Translations under genes and position numbers: made by a program
The notes under the pieces: model-generated
Told to the model about the DNA's origin: nothing
The model's database searches: none
What the model saw: only the letters and a program-made list of their open reading frames with translations
Part shown: piece by piece, positions 13,011-23,881 of the stretch
Numbering within the stretch: the first letter of the stretch is position 1
Layout: each line of letters starts with the position of its first letter
DNA from: Zonotrichia leucophrys gambelii
Lineage: Eukaryota; Chordata; Aves; Passeriformes; Passerellidae
Direction of reading: 5' to 3'
Length of the DNA stretch: 64,000 bases
NCBI RefSeq assembly: GCF_028769735.1
Contig: NC_088186.1
Span: 6,479,001-6,543,000, forward strand

Positions 13011-13366
13011 GGCTCCAGACATGACTCTTCCTCCTTTATTTCCTTTATTTCCAGAACTAGTGTTGGAAATGATGCACAGGAACAGAAAGGCATCCCTGGT
13101 AAGCAGGCACATTTCCTCCCGCACTGAGGCTCCAGACAAGACTCTTCCTACTCTATTTCCTCTATTTCCAAAACTACAGGGTTGGAAATGAGGCACAGGA
13201 ATAGAAAGGAATCCCTGGTAAGGAGAAACATCTCCTCCCTCACTGAGGCTCCAGACAAGACTCTTCCTCCTTTATTTCCTTTATTTCCAGAACTAGTGTT
13301 GGAAATGATGCACAGGAACAGAAAGGCATCCCTGGTAAGCAGACACATCTCCTCCCTCATTCCCCC
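13011..13366. repeat. tandem repeat, three units of about 118 bp
   Basis: Units start with GGCTCCAGACA at 13011, 13128 and 13247, giving spacings of 117 and 119 bp. Units 1 and 3 are almost identical across the TTTATTTC...CCCTGGTAAGCAG block, while unit 2 carries many substitutions. The spacings are not both multiples of three, so the open frames running through it change register and do not describe one protein. It is read as a local tandem duplication with later homogenisation of the outer units. Confidence 0.9.
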
Positions 13367-14459
13367 ATGACAATGACAGCAAGGCAGTGTCACTCGCTCA
13401 TTAACTTCATCCTCCTGCCGAATCACTTTGTGGGATGCAGAGGAGGGAATGAGCTCTTTCTTCTGTGCTGCAGGAGCTCAGGCCCCCAATGAAATCAGGG
13501 CTCTGTCGCTCCAGGCAAGATAAACTTGCTTGGAAATCCTCCTGGCCTGGAGCACACACTGCTCAGGCACAGGGAGGGAAGGTGGAAGGGGAAGCAGCAA
13601 TGCTAAAGGAAGAAGAGACTTGCCTGGGGCTACAGGGGAGGTCAGTGGCACAGGCAGGGCCCAAGGAGCTCTCTGAGATCTGTCCTGCTAGCAGGGACCT
13701 TGACCTGAGAGATAATCATGAATGAGGTATAAGCAGTCTCAAGCCTGTGTCTCTGGGCTGCGATGAATTCTTTACTTTGATATCACATTTTAAATTGCAT
13801 TAAATTCCTGGCCTGCTCCTCGTGCCTCAGTGGCCTTTAGGGAGCAGAGGGGGATGTGCAGCAAAGGGCAGCACAGGCTGTGGAGGCAAGCAGAGACATA
13901 AAATGCTAGAAAAAGCACTGTGGTTTCATATAATCAGCAAAACCCCAAATTCCAGCCCAGCCACACGTGAGCCATTCAGTCACAGGCAATAAATAGCAGA
14001 GAAAAGCACTGTGTAACTGTGCTGGAGTGGGACAGGTCCATCACACAGACAGGATGATTTCAGGCAGGTAGCTCCCACTGGAAGAGAATGTCTGGCTTGT
14101 AACATACCCCTGTAAATGGACATTTCCCAGCTGGGAGACCATTGGAAACACACTTGTCCTGGCACTGTAGGATGTCATGCTTAAAAAGACATGGTGCGGC
14201 CAGGGCTGCTGCAGCCCTCACAAGGAAAGGCTGCTCTCACCAGGATTCCAGTCAAACTGAGTTCTCCCAGGCTTCAGGGAATGTGCACACAACCAAACTC
14301 CATGGATGTGAGGACAAGGCACAAGTGTCCTCCTGTGACCCTGCTGGGCTGGGCTCCAGTACCCTCATTCTGCCCTAAAGGGGATGGACAGACCTTCCCC
14401 AGTGGTTCAATGAGAGCAATTAAAAACCTGTTATGAAGCTTCTCAGGTCAGCTGCTGTA
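13367..14459. other. non-coding single-copy DNA
   Basis: Short frames only. No repeat family was recognised between the tandem repeat and the LTR at 14.5 kb. Confidence 0.5.
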
Positions 14460-14762
14460 TCTGACTGTCACTCTAGGACACGAAATAAAACAACATGGAC
14501 ACTGGAACCTCCAAGGTAAAGAGAGGGTGTTTAATTTCTGAGTCCAACATTTACAGATTTCCAAAAGTGACAGTGAATTGGAGGATGACAGTGCCACCTC
14601 TTCAATGACACTGGACAAACCAACAGTCCATCAAATTTCTCCTCCTCCATAAAAGAAAGCAAAACAATAAGTTATTTACATAAAGCATGTGAGAAAGTTC
14701 ATTACAAGAATGTAAATAGCAGAAGGCTTAGAAAAACTTAGAAGAACAGGGTGACATCTGAC
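14460..14762. repeat. 6-bp target-site duplication TCTGAC around LTR
   Basis: TCTGAC at 14460-14465 and at 14757-14762 are identical and abut the LTR ends. Confidence 0.9.
14466..14756 (-). mobile_element. solo LTR, family A copy 1, ERVK-like
   Basis: This 291-bp element has plus-strand ends TGTCACTCTAGG and AACAGGGTGACA. It aligns with copies at 20.4, 30.8 and 44.6 kb. The sense strand is minus, by comparison with the plus-strand copy at 30.8 kb, whose TATAAAA and AATAAA signals are in sense orientation. The perfect 6-bp target duplication supports ERVK-type integration. No internal retroviral sequence is found. Confidence 0.9.
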
Positions 14763-15310
14763 TGCAGGAGCACTCTGTGTGTCCCTGCAAAAGCCCCACA
14801 GACTTTGGCAGTGGCAGTGGAAGGGTCCAGCCCTGGAGGTGATAACACAGCCAGTGCCTTGTGATAATCTGTCTGTATCATAATTTCCTTTAAAAACACA
14901 TTTTTTTCTTCACTTACAATAATTCAGCTTATTCTCCTGCTTCAGCTGCAAACTCCAATCTTCCTCCTGGCTGAGCAGAGCAGGCAGAGTGTGCCATCCT
15001 GGGGTGCTCAGCACAGCCCTGCAGCACCACGCCAGCCCCAGGCAGTGTCAGGACCCAGCTCTGAGTGACACAGTGTTCTGCAGCTCAGAATATTTGCCAT
15101 TTGGCCGCACTTCCTGTGCTTTCCCTGATCATTCATGTTCCTCACCCGGCAGCAAGGTGAGCAAAGTGTGTGGTGCTCAGGCCTGAGAGAAAATTATCAG
15201 CAGTTCATTCATACTGTGCCTCACTAATCCTGATTAATGTGCCTGACCACTGGGAAGAGATACTGATGAAGGTATAATCAGGAAATTCACCCATTCTGAT
15301 TTTATTCTGG
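14763..15310. other. non-coding single-copy DNA
   Basis: No gene or repeat recognised. Confidence 0.5.
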
Positions 15311-15877
15311 TCAAAACGAATTTACTTCACCTCTCCTCCACCTGGTCATAGCAAACCAAAGATGTTTTTCTGTTTCTCCCCCTCCCATGGCCTTGCTGAG
15401 TGGTACTGTGTAACTCCAGTATGATTTTGTCTCTGTTTTTCCCCATCTGCAGGGATGGTGCTGGTGGTGTTGGCAGGTGTCCATGCCACAGTGTGTGAAC
15501 CACAACTGAGATACTGCCAGGATGATATTTATGCAAAGAAACAAGGAGAGAAGATGCATCTGGGGAGAAATAAGGAGAGAAACAACACAGAACAAGTTAA
15601 CAAAATTATGATAAAGGCATTTACCTTTGTTCCTTACCAGACAGGAGGTTGCAATGTGGTTCCAGATGTTACTGCTGCTGTCTTGGTTTCCAAGGTCCGA
15701 ATTACTTTTGTCAAACAAAAGCTGAGCCAGAATTGCTTCCCCTTTGTTGGGGAAGTCCCAATAAAGAACCCAAATTCCAAGAAGTGGAGCAAATGTTTTC
15801 TGAAACACCTCAAACCCACGTGTGAGTATCACAAGAGAAACTGTGCCAATTACTTTCATGTAAGTTCCTTAAAATAA
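15311..15877. other. stretch open on both strands with splice-like signals; possible unknown exon
   Basis: The plus strand is open for 140 codons (15455-15877) and the minus strand for 182 codons (15859 down to 15311), overlapping almost completely. On the plus strand a pyrimidine-rich run ending CTGCAG lies just before the first ATG, and GTGAGT (near 15823) and GTAAGT (near 15860) lie towards the end. On the minus strand a long pyrimidine run ending CCCCAG (plus 15566-15571) and a GTAAGG (near 15642) are also seen. The plus-strand peptide begins MVLVVLAGVHA, which is weakly signal-like, and has several cysteines. I recognise no family in either reading. Chance openness or a decayed repeat is the more likely explanation. 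Confidence 0.2.
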
Positions 15878-17755
15878 GGAATGGCCAACTCATGTCTGTT
15901 CATCAGCCCAGCATTCACTGAGCACACAAATTAATGTCAGGAAGTTGTGCAGCAGGAGTTAATTTCTCTATTTAGCTGCAGTGTATTACTGCTTCTCACA
16001 CCTAATGGGTTTAAAAGGCAGAGCCCAAAATACACATTGCACAGAACACAGGCAGCGCTGCCAGGCACATGCACAAACTCACTCAAACGTGCAGCAGCTC
16101 CTTCTGCTTCCTCACGACCCCAAATTAATTTCTGCATTAACCCTGCTCTTCTCCCTAACTAGCCCAGGCTCTTCACGGATTTGCTCCTGGCTGACAGGGG
16201 TGACTCTGTGCTTCCTGACCCTTCTCCATGCCTGGAATTGCCATCTGGGTCTGTCCACCACTGTGCCCATATCTGTGATGCCTCTTGGGTGGCACGAATT
16301 GGGGTTAAACATGATCCAAACAAAACAAGAAGTGTGCAGAGAAGTTGTGACAGTGCAGAGGGGTTTGAGTTGTCAGACAGTTGATGCTGGAAAAATATTA
16401 AAAATCTAAGGTCCCTTTGAAGTTATTTTGTAAGTTTGCAACAGTGGAGATGAGTGGTTAATTCACTCCTGGCAACTTTATTCAACAATTAATGTATAGT
16501 CCTTGAAAATTAAATAATTAGGACCAGTGATGTCTTGTATTTGTTTTTAAGGGTTTGAAAGACATCAGCCATCATCCAGCAGAGAAATGGACAGGTTTCT
16601 GTAATCAGAGACATGAGTAGAAACAGCCAGATTCCCTGATGGGGTAGAGCCCCTCAGAGCTCAGCTGGGAGATCTGTTGTCTAACAGGGAAAAATGGAAA
16701 TTCTGCAGGACTGTCTGAGCCCAAAGTTGTTGGAAAGAAGCTGTGGAAAGCACTTTAATGGTCATCAAAAAATGTAATATTGACACCTTGGCCAGTGGAA
16801 AACCCTGGTTCTCCTCTCATGGAGGTTCTACATCAATCTGGTGTTGGCAGGCCAGTGTGGAAAGTGGTGCCCATGACAGGAAAATCAGGCACAGTGCTCT
16901 GAGCTTTCCATGGGATCTGATCTCTGGCATGAAATAATCTCTGAGCCTAACACAGCTCCTCTAACCCCTGGACTCTCAGCCAAATGAATATTAGCACATC
17001 TTCTCACAAGGAAATTCCCCTCTCCTATACAACGTGGTTCTGGGATATATTTTATCTCATCCTCAATTAACCCCCCCATTCTGGAGAACAAAAATAGAGT
17101 GAAATTTTATTTCTGCCTGTGAGGCTCTGCTCTGCCACTGCATGCTGCAGTTATCTCTGATATGTTCCAGAGAACCACAGACTCCTGGTATTTGTTTAAA
17201 TGTCCATGACATCATGGCACTGTACATGGAATAGCCACAGGGAAAAACTCAGGAGAAAGAAGAATTTGTGAGATGGGAAAGGCAGGGTGGGAATCTTGAC
17301 TTAACAGAGGTGTGATTCAGAAAAGCAAGTTGCAAATTAACAGATATTAAAAAAGAAAGGTTAATTAGTGACAGCTAGGCTGATCCTTTCATACAACATG
17401 TTTTAATGTCACACTTTCTTCCACAGAGCAGATCAAGCAGCCTTGGTCTCCTGAACAAGAGAGACTCCTGGATTAAAGCAGAGTGATTTCCATTAAAAAT
17501 TTCAAAAAAAAAGTAAAAAAAAGAAAACAGAAAAAAGGACACGACTTTAAAGGGGATTGGATGGCTCAGGGGTCTGTTAATAGTTGTTCACCTTTCAAGG
17601 TCTCTGCTCTGATTGCAGACCAGGTCAATAGGGAGAAAGAAAGCCATTGCCTTTAATGGCTGGGTAGTGATGGATGTGAAATGAATTGATGGGCTCAATC
17701 CAGTTCAGAGCAGACTTCACAAAAATGCCTTAACCTGTCTTGCTTTTATTTTCTT

Positions 17756-17757
<2 letters not shown>
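15878..17757. other. non-coding single-copy DNA
   Basis: No exon, LTR end or CR1 tail is seen. Several 60-70 codon frames are scattered on both strands without supporting features. Confidence 0.5.

Positions 17758-17788
<31 letters not shown>
17758..17788. repeat. poly-T tract, about 31 bases
   Basis: A T homopolymer preceded by a TTTC-rich stretch. It could be the tail of an old minus-strand retrotransposon or simple slippage. The exact length in the genome may differ from the assembly. Confidence 0.9.
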
Positions 17789-17899
17789 CTTAGAAATGTA
17801 GAATTTTAAGGAAGGAAAACCTAGGATGATTAAAATGCCCATCTGGGGCACCTCCTCCTAGTCTGTTCCTACCTCTGCTCTGCAATTTCTCTCATCTCT

Positions 17900-18008
17900 G
17901 GCAAATCACCTGGTCTCTCATAATCTCAGTGCTCTTGATGTAAAACAGAGGTGACATTTGAATGGCTATAGTAGAAGTTAACACCTCAATGTTGTGACCA
18001 GGATGTGG
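17900..18008 (+). mobile_element. ancient MIR-like CORE-SINE relic
   Basis: The order GGCAAATCACCTGGTCTCTC, then CTCAGTG, TGTAAAACAGAGG, ATAGTA, ACACCTCA and GTTGTGAC follows the body of a mammalian-wide interspersed repeat (GGCAAGTCACTTAACCTCTCTGAGCCTCAG ... TGTAAAATGGGG ... ATAGTACCTACCTCA ... GTTGTGAGGAT). The similarity is patchy, as expected for an insertion older than the bird lineage. The assignment is from memory of the consensus. Confidence 0.55.
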
Positions 18009-19185
18009 CAGGTCTGGGCACCCCCTGCACCCCCGGGCATCCCTGTGTCCCCTGCCCCTCTGCCTGCACAGATCTCTCATTTGCCTAGAGCAGAACAATG
18101 TTCCTGGGTGCTGCCTCACAAAGTCTCAGTCCTCCAGGCCATCAATCAATCACCTTTCCCAAGCACTAAATTAGTTTAAGAGAGGGAAAAATAAAAAGTG
18201 GAGCAAAGAAAGAACTAGATTTCATCATATGGGAAGACTGTGAGGGGGAGTTTGCCTTTGAAGTGCCTACAAGGGAATCTAATCAAGGCATTTACTATAA
18301 ACAGAGAAAAATCGATCGCAGAACATTTTTAACATTTAAAACATGTCTCTGTTTGGACAGCTGAGAGATCTCATTACTGTGAATGACACTGCTGGATCAA
18401 GGGTCTGCACAGTTTGAGAGAGCTGTAAATCAGCCCCAGACCTCTGGGCACAAAAACATTTACAGAATTGCTTTAAATTATTTGTAAATAAAGGGCTAAA
18501 TTCAGCCCTGGGCAGAGCATGGCTTCCCTCACATCAGGGCTGAGCTGGGCAGGTGGGACTGGACAGGTGGATTTGGGGATGACACCTGCCTTAGGGGTTT
18601 AATATCTCCCATCTGAGCAGGACCTGACATGGGATTTGCAAATACAATCCCAAAAGGCACGGGGTAAATGCAGGCAGGGCAGTGAGAGCTCTGTGTGCTG
18701 TTCCACCCTTCTGAGACACTTCTCCAAAGCTTTGATGCACCAAAGGCAAAGATAGAGCAGGGAAATATTTACAGGCTGATTAATGGGGGTGATTTTGAGG
18801 GCATGAAAGGTTGGGTTTCAGTGACATGAGTGGACTCTTTGCTCACTGAATGCCAGCTCACAGTGATGCTGGAAGCAGCTGGTGCCTCCCTTGCTGCCAG
18901 CACCTGGTGGAGGAGCTCCTGACCTGGATGACAAAGTTTAAAGGATCACAGTCAGAAAAAAACCCACATAATTTGTGCCTAGGGAAATGTTTTGTGGGGG
19001 GAAAATAGAAAACAAACACTGTAGAAAGAAATCCTCCTATTACAGCAGTGGCTAAAACCAAGCCCAGCTCAGTTCTGCCTGGGAAAACTGTGCCATGTGT
19101 TTCTTGCCTCAGGGGTTGGGTTTGTCAGTGGTCAGCTGGAGGAGTTTGTTACACAATTATGTTGTACACAATTATGCTGATGGTG
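18009..19185. other. non-coding single-copy DNA
   Basis: No gene seen. At 19151-19176 an 11-bp word (ACACAATTATG) is directly repeated with a 15-bp period just upstream of the CR1 end. Confidence 0.5.
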
Positions 19186-19336
19186 CTGTGCCATCCCTGG
19201 AGGTGTCCAAGGAATTCCTGGATGTGGCACTCGATGCTCTGGGCTGGGGGATCAGACACAGAGCTGGACTCAATGGCCTCAGAAGTCTTTTCCCCCTTAA
19301 ATGATCCTGTGATTCCATGGCTCTGTGATTTTCAGA
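19186..19336 (+). mobile_element. CR1 LINE 3' end
   Basis: CCATCCCTGGAGGTGTCCAAGG, CTGGATGTGGCACTC, GCTCTGGGCTGG, GGACTCAATGGCCTCAGA and TCCTGTGATTCC-type tail words occur in the order of the 3' untranslated end of a CR1 retrotransposon in sense orientation. The tail shows degenerate TGTGATTCC/CTGTGATTT octamer repeats at 19307-19334, the hallmark of CR1 priming. Only about 150 bp is present, a 5'-truncated copy, as is usual for CR1. Family knowledge supports the call strongly. Confidence 0.85.
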
Positions 19337-19522
19337 CTCTTAACAGATGGTTGGCAATAGGGTACAAAGTGACTCAGGGTGTTCACTGAGGGAGGTGGGA
19401 TCATTTGGGGAAGCTGTCATTAATTATTAGCTATTTCCAGGTCAGAGGTGCATGGGTGACCTGCACCACTTACCCAGTGCACAGAACCACACAAAGGTTC
19501 TCAAAACATAATAAGGTTAAAC

Positions 19523-19955
19523 TGATGCCTTAGGATTTTAGCTTTTGTATTTTTTATATATTTGTAATCCTGCAGTTCTTTAGTTTATAACTCTAAACTC
19601 CACACACAGTGTGAGCTGCTGCTTCCCCATTTTGGGCAGACACAACAATTCCTCTCCAGGCAATCAAGGACACCCCACTGCCTCAGGCCCTGAGAGATGG
19701 AAACAAATTGAGTTGGGGGGAGTAAACTTGGGGTCAATGACTTCATTACCTGAAACTGTAATTGGCAGATTAACCCCCAATATGCAAATGGACCAAACTT
19801 ATAAAAGTATGAAAACCCATGACCTTTTTTGGGTGTAGCCCCTGGGGGGCTTCATCTGCCTGAAATGTGCCTGAAGGGACTTTCAATAAATATAAATACT
19901 TTTTATTCCTTTAATTTTTCTGGCCTCTGTTTTTATGTAGCCCAAAAAGGTATCA
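19523..19955 (+). mobile_element. solo LTR, family C copy 2
   Basis: This 433-bp element from TGATGCCTTAGG to AAAAAGGTATCA matches the copy at 2362-2805 over its full length with small indels. TATAAAAG is at 19800-19807 and AATAAA at 19885-19890, in the promoter-then-polyadenylation order of an LTR in plus orientation. The first and last bases form a short imperfect inverted repeat. No clean target duplication is seen (left flank TTAAAC, right flank AACCCA), so the class remains open. Confidence 0.78.
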
Positions 19956-20350
19956 AACCCAATAATGAAGCAGTACAGGAAGGTGACACAGCACGGCACA
20001 GAGATTTTTGGGCTCCTGGACACGAGTCCTTGTGGAAGCAGTTCTGTGGTAGGGGTGGGAAGGAAGGAATTCTCTGCAAACAACAGCTCCCAAACACACT
20101 GAGAATTTTCCTTAGCTTAGGCTTATGTGAATAAAACTGGAGCTAGTCAGCCTCCTCAGAATGCTCCCATTAATTTGTGTGGCTGAACTCGGGCTGCAGG
20201 TCTTGCTAAAGTAGGAGGTCACTAAAGCAGACAGGGAACTTGGATAAAATGAGAGAGGCCCTTGAGTGAATGTTGTTCACCTCAGTGCTTTAGGAAGGTT
20301 TTTGTCTCTGCCTCTGAGTCCCTTGGTGAAGATTTGCTGAAAAGGTGATG

Positions 20351-20646
20351 GAGAAATGTTGCTGTAGGACATGAAATAAAACGATCTGGACACTGGAATC
20401 TCCAAGGTAAAAAGAAGGGCAGTTTAATTTCTGACTCCGACATCTATAGATTTCCAAAATTGACGGTGGTTGGAGGATGACAGTGCCACCTCTTCAATTT
20501 GGGCAAAGCAACAGTCATCAAATTTCTCCTCCTCCATGAAAGAATGCAAAACAATAATTATTTAGAGAAAAGCATGTGAGAAAGTTCATTACAAGAATGA
20601 AAACTGAAGGCATAGAAGAACTTAGAAGAACAGGGCAGCAGAGAAA
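20351..20646. repeat. 6-bp target-site duplication GAGAAA around LTR
   Basis: GAGAAA at 20351-20356 and 20641-20646, identical and flush with the LTR ends. Confidence 0.9.
20357..20640 (-). mobile_element. solo LTR, family A copy 2, ERVK-like
   Basis: This 284-bp copy has plus-strand ends TGTTGCTGTAGG and ACAGGGCAGCA. It is close to the 14.5-kb copy throughout, in the same minus orientation and with a perfect 6-bp duplication. It lies 412 bp left of a family B LTR and 401 bp right of a family C LTR. Confidence 0.9.
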
Positions 20647-21052
20647 AGCAGCAATGTGACCATTAGTGCCAGGTTACACAGCGCAGGTGTGCAGCTGTGG
20701 GTGCCAGCCTGCCATCAGCCCATGGCTCAGCACAGCTCTGCCTCTTTGCTTTCCTCCTTCCCCAGGAAATGCCACCTTTCCCTGAAGGAAACTTTCCAGC
20801 AACTGCTCAAGTTTTGCTGTTGACACTGTTGAGGTCCTTCCCAGAGGTCCATGACATCTCCCAGGAAATCTTGTGCTGCACACAGAAAATGTTACTCCTT
20901 GCTCCCAGGAGCTGTGATCCGTGGAGCATCCCCAGAGATGTCCCTGTGCTCGTGGGCTGCCCCTGGAGCTGTCCCCACCTTGGGGCAGGAGGGACAGAGG
21001 GACTGCAGAGCCCCACAGGGGTTTGGAGCCAGCCCAGGCTGCAGTCCCTGCT

Positions 21053-21435
21053 TGTCACAGACATCTTTTATGGAAAATCCTTTCCTTAGGATTTTTCCTC
21101 CTGAGAAGGTGAAAGGCCTCAGGAACAAAATGTAAACAATGGTTATCTGCTGCTGTGGGATGCAACAGGTGCATCTGTGATTGGCCTCATGTGCTTGTTT
21201 GTAATTAATGGCCAATCACAGTGAGCAGGCTCGGACTCTCTGTCCAGGACAGAAGCTTTGCTATCATTCTTTCTTTTTCTATTCTTAGCTAAGCCTTCTG
21301 ATGAAACCTTTTCTTCTATTATTTTAGTATAATTTTAATGTAATATATACTAAAATAATAAATCAAGCCTTCTGAAACATGGAGTCAGATGCTCTTCTTC
21401 TCCCTCATCCAAGAACCCCTGTGAACACTGTCACA
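21053..21435 (+). mobile_element. solo LTR, family B copy 2, ERVK-like
   Basis: This 383-bp element from TGTCACAGACATC to GAACACTGTCACA is in sense orientation. It has the GGCCAATCACAG motif, a TATA-like AT stretch and AATAAATCA before the end. The flanks CCTGCT (21047-21052) and CCTGGA (21436-21441) match in four of six bases, so the duplication has decayed or the site mutated. Alignment with the other four copies fixes the limits. Confidence 0.88.
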
Positions 21436-21441
21436 CCTGGA

Positions 21442-23112
21442 GCATTAATGAACCACTGCAATGGGGATTCCCAGTTACCCTATCCTATCACCCCTCTTTC
21501 CTCCTGACATGTGCATGAAATACACCATTGGTGGTCAGAGACAAAGCCCTTCCCAAAAAAAACCCCATTTATGACCTGACAGCTGGCACCAGCCACACAC
21601 CAAAAGGCAGTTTAGACTTACTCAAGGATTATGATGCCATCAGAGGAAAAAAAGCTTTGTTGTTTTAGAGTCTTAACCTTGTCTCGAGACAAAATTAACA
21701 AAAAAAAAAAAAAAAAAAAAGAGAGAGAATAAAGAAAATCAATAAATCTAAAATTGTATTCAGCTGGGACAGATGGCAATGATATTAAACATTTTGGCTT
21801 TTAGCCAAGTGCACTTTTAATGCAAAAATTGATGTCAGCGAAATGACCTTTTCTCCTTTTAAAAACCCTCTCCAAGATGATTATTATCCACTAAAAAAAA
21901 AGAAAAAAGAACAAAATAAAAAGAAAAAAGAACCGGAAGAGAGGAAATAAAGGATATCTAACTCAGAGATACATTAACAGATCACTGTGAGTAACAGCCC
22001 AGCAGAGTTTATGGCACAAAACATGAAGATTATTTGGAAAGCGTTTGGTTGGGGTTGATAATGCACAGCATCACTGCCTGGGCTGAGCTGTCTCCAGCTC
22101 CTCCTAATTTAGTGCACAATTATGACAATGTCTGTGAGATCTAAAGCCAGCACCTCTTCCAGGGGTACTCTAGATCTGGTTACATGCAATGATATCTCCT
22201 CCCAAATGAGCACCAGGCCCTGCTGAGAGGTTCCTGATAAAGGCACAATCTTGCCAGATGCTGAGGACCTCCAGTCCCCATGAGATTCACTGGAGGATGA
22301 AGGTTCTGGCACTGGGGAGGTTTCCAAAGCCTCAGAGCTCAGCATCCCTCAGGATCTGCTCCAAAGCAAATTTCCATTCAGAATTAACAGCAAGTGAATT
22401 CTTATTTTTCTTTTTTTTTTTTATTACAAGTGAATCAAATAAATGGACTGAGAGTTATTTCTCCCTCGAATATTTCTTGTGCTTTTGAAAGATTCCCATG
22501 GCAGACTGATTGCTCTGGAATATTTATTTAATTTACTTATTTTCTAAATTTATGCTGCGTGTTCCTTCGCTATTCTCTAGGTACACAGACCAGAAAAATA
22601 TATCCATATCTTTTTTGAAATAAACCATGCCACAGATGTCACCAGAGAAGAATGATGTGAAGGTGGAGAAGATGCTGAAAGGAAAGGCTGAGATATAAAC
22701 CCAGCAATACTGGCATCTTTCCACTGCTTGGAAAATGAGGTCAATATAGAAGACCTTCCATTATCTATGGAGAAATGAGATGCTGGAGAAACCTTCCCAG
22801 CATCTCTGGGCATTTGGAGCAGCATTAGGAGCACACTCAAGGGGTCTCTGCTCCAGAGAGAAGTCCCAAACCTTTTTGGTTTTCCCTACCCATTAGAAGC
22901 TGTGATCAAGGCTTCTGAAAATTCCCTGTAGCCAGCCTAGGAATTATCAACCTTTTCCGGAACTATATTACCTAATTGCTTTAAAAATTGAGCTATCTTT
23001 TAATTTTGCATTTGCTATAAAATATATAAATCATACAGCTGCAAAAATTTTGCCTTTGTAGCATAATTAAGTCCATAGATGTTGGAAATCCATGCTTGTG
23101 CAAAATCCATGC
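21442..23112. other. non-coding DNA with A-rich runs
   Basis: It holds a poly-A tract at 21699-21720 preceded by a perfect 10-bp palindrome GTCTCGAGAC (21681-21690), A-rich purine stretches at 21892-21935 and a T-run near 22411. No gene or transposon end is recognised. Confidence 0.6.
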
Positions 23113-23155
23113 TTCTTTCTTTTTTGACAATCATTGATTGTCAAAAAAGAAAGAA
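23113..23155. repeat. near-perfect 43-nt palindrome, 21-bp arms
   Basis: Positions 23113-23133 are the exact reverse complement of 23135-23155, with a single central T at 23134. The arms are a pyrimidine block (TTCTTTCTTTTTT) followed by GACAATCA. Just upstream a word CCATGCTT is repeated. Such a structure can extrude as a cruciform or form a tight RNA hairpin. No surrounding feature explains it. Confidence 0.9.
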
Positions 23156-23881
23156 AAGCAGGCTAGTTTGGATATCTAAATACTTCTCCCTCATAAATAA
23201 AAAAGAGAACCCTTGAAAACAGCCTTCAAGACCTACTCAATTTAATTCTCCAGTAAATTTTCCTTTTTTTCCAGACAAAATTAGCAACGCGCCCATCGAT
23301 TTTTGTGTAGCTGGAAATGCATAGGTAGAGCTAAAAGAAGGGTAAATAAAACATGATGGACTCTCAGGGTTAGAGGAAGAAAGTGCTTATAAATGCAGGA
23401 GTCCAGGAGCAGAACAGAGCCCGTGCAGGGTTCAGGCAGGAGGCCAAGGAGGCGACTGAGAGCTGATATTTGTGTTGAGATCTCCAGGAATTGACTGAGT
23501 CTGAGCTTTCTTAAGCAAAACCTTCTGCCAAAATCTATACAGTTATAGTCATCCCACATCATTTACATCACAGGAATTTCCCTAAATAGCATCTCTGCAA
23601 ACAGAGGGACCAGGGCAGTTTAGGCAGAGTTGGTGACACGATGTGATGCTGTTGGTTTAAGTGATCAATGGCATTCATGGAAATATCTGAGGTTTTTTTT
23701 GTCCTTAATGCCAGGAGGTGTTTTAATGCTCCAGTAGTTTTAAAATCAGGGGACTGAGCCCAAGAAAATCAATATGAAAAGGAAACTCTTCCAGTTCACT
23801 GTAGAACTTACAAAAGGTGCAAGGCAAAGTGACCCAAGTCTGAACAAGAGCTGGGATTCTTTGGCTCTGTTGTACCATTAT

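Noticed and set aside
12750..13426. Overlapping frames giving a repeated peptide
   Set aside because: They run through the 118-bp tandem repeat, whose spacings of 117 and 119 bp break any single reading frame.
2362..19955. Family C LTRs as the two ends of one provirus
   Set aside because: They are 17 kb apart, contain other insertions and no retroviral genes between them, and their outer flanks do not match.
21681..21690. GTCTCGAGAC perfect palindrome
   Set aside because: Ten bases is within chance expectation for 64 kb.
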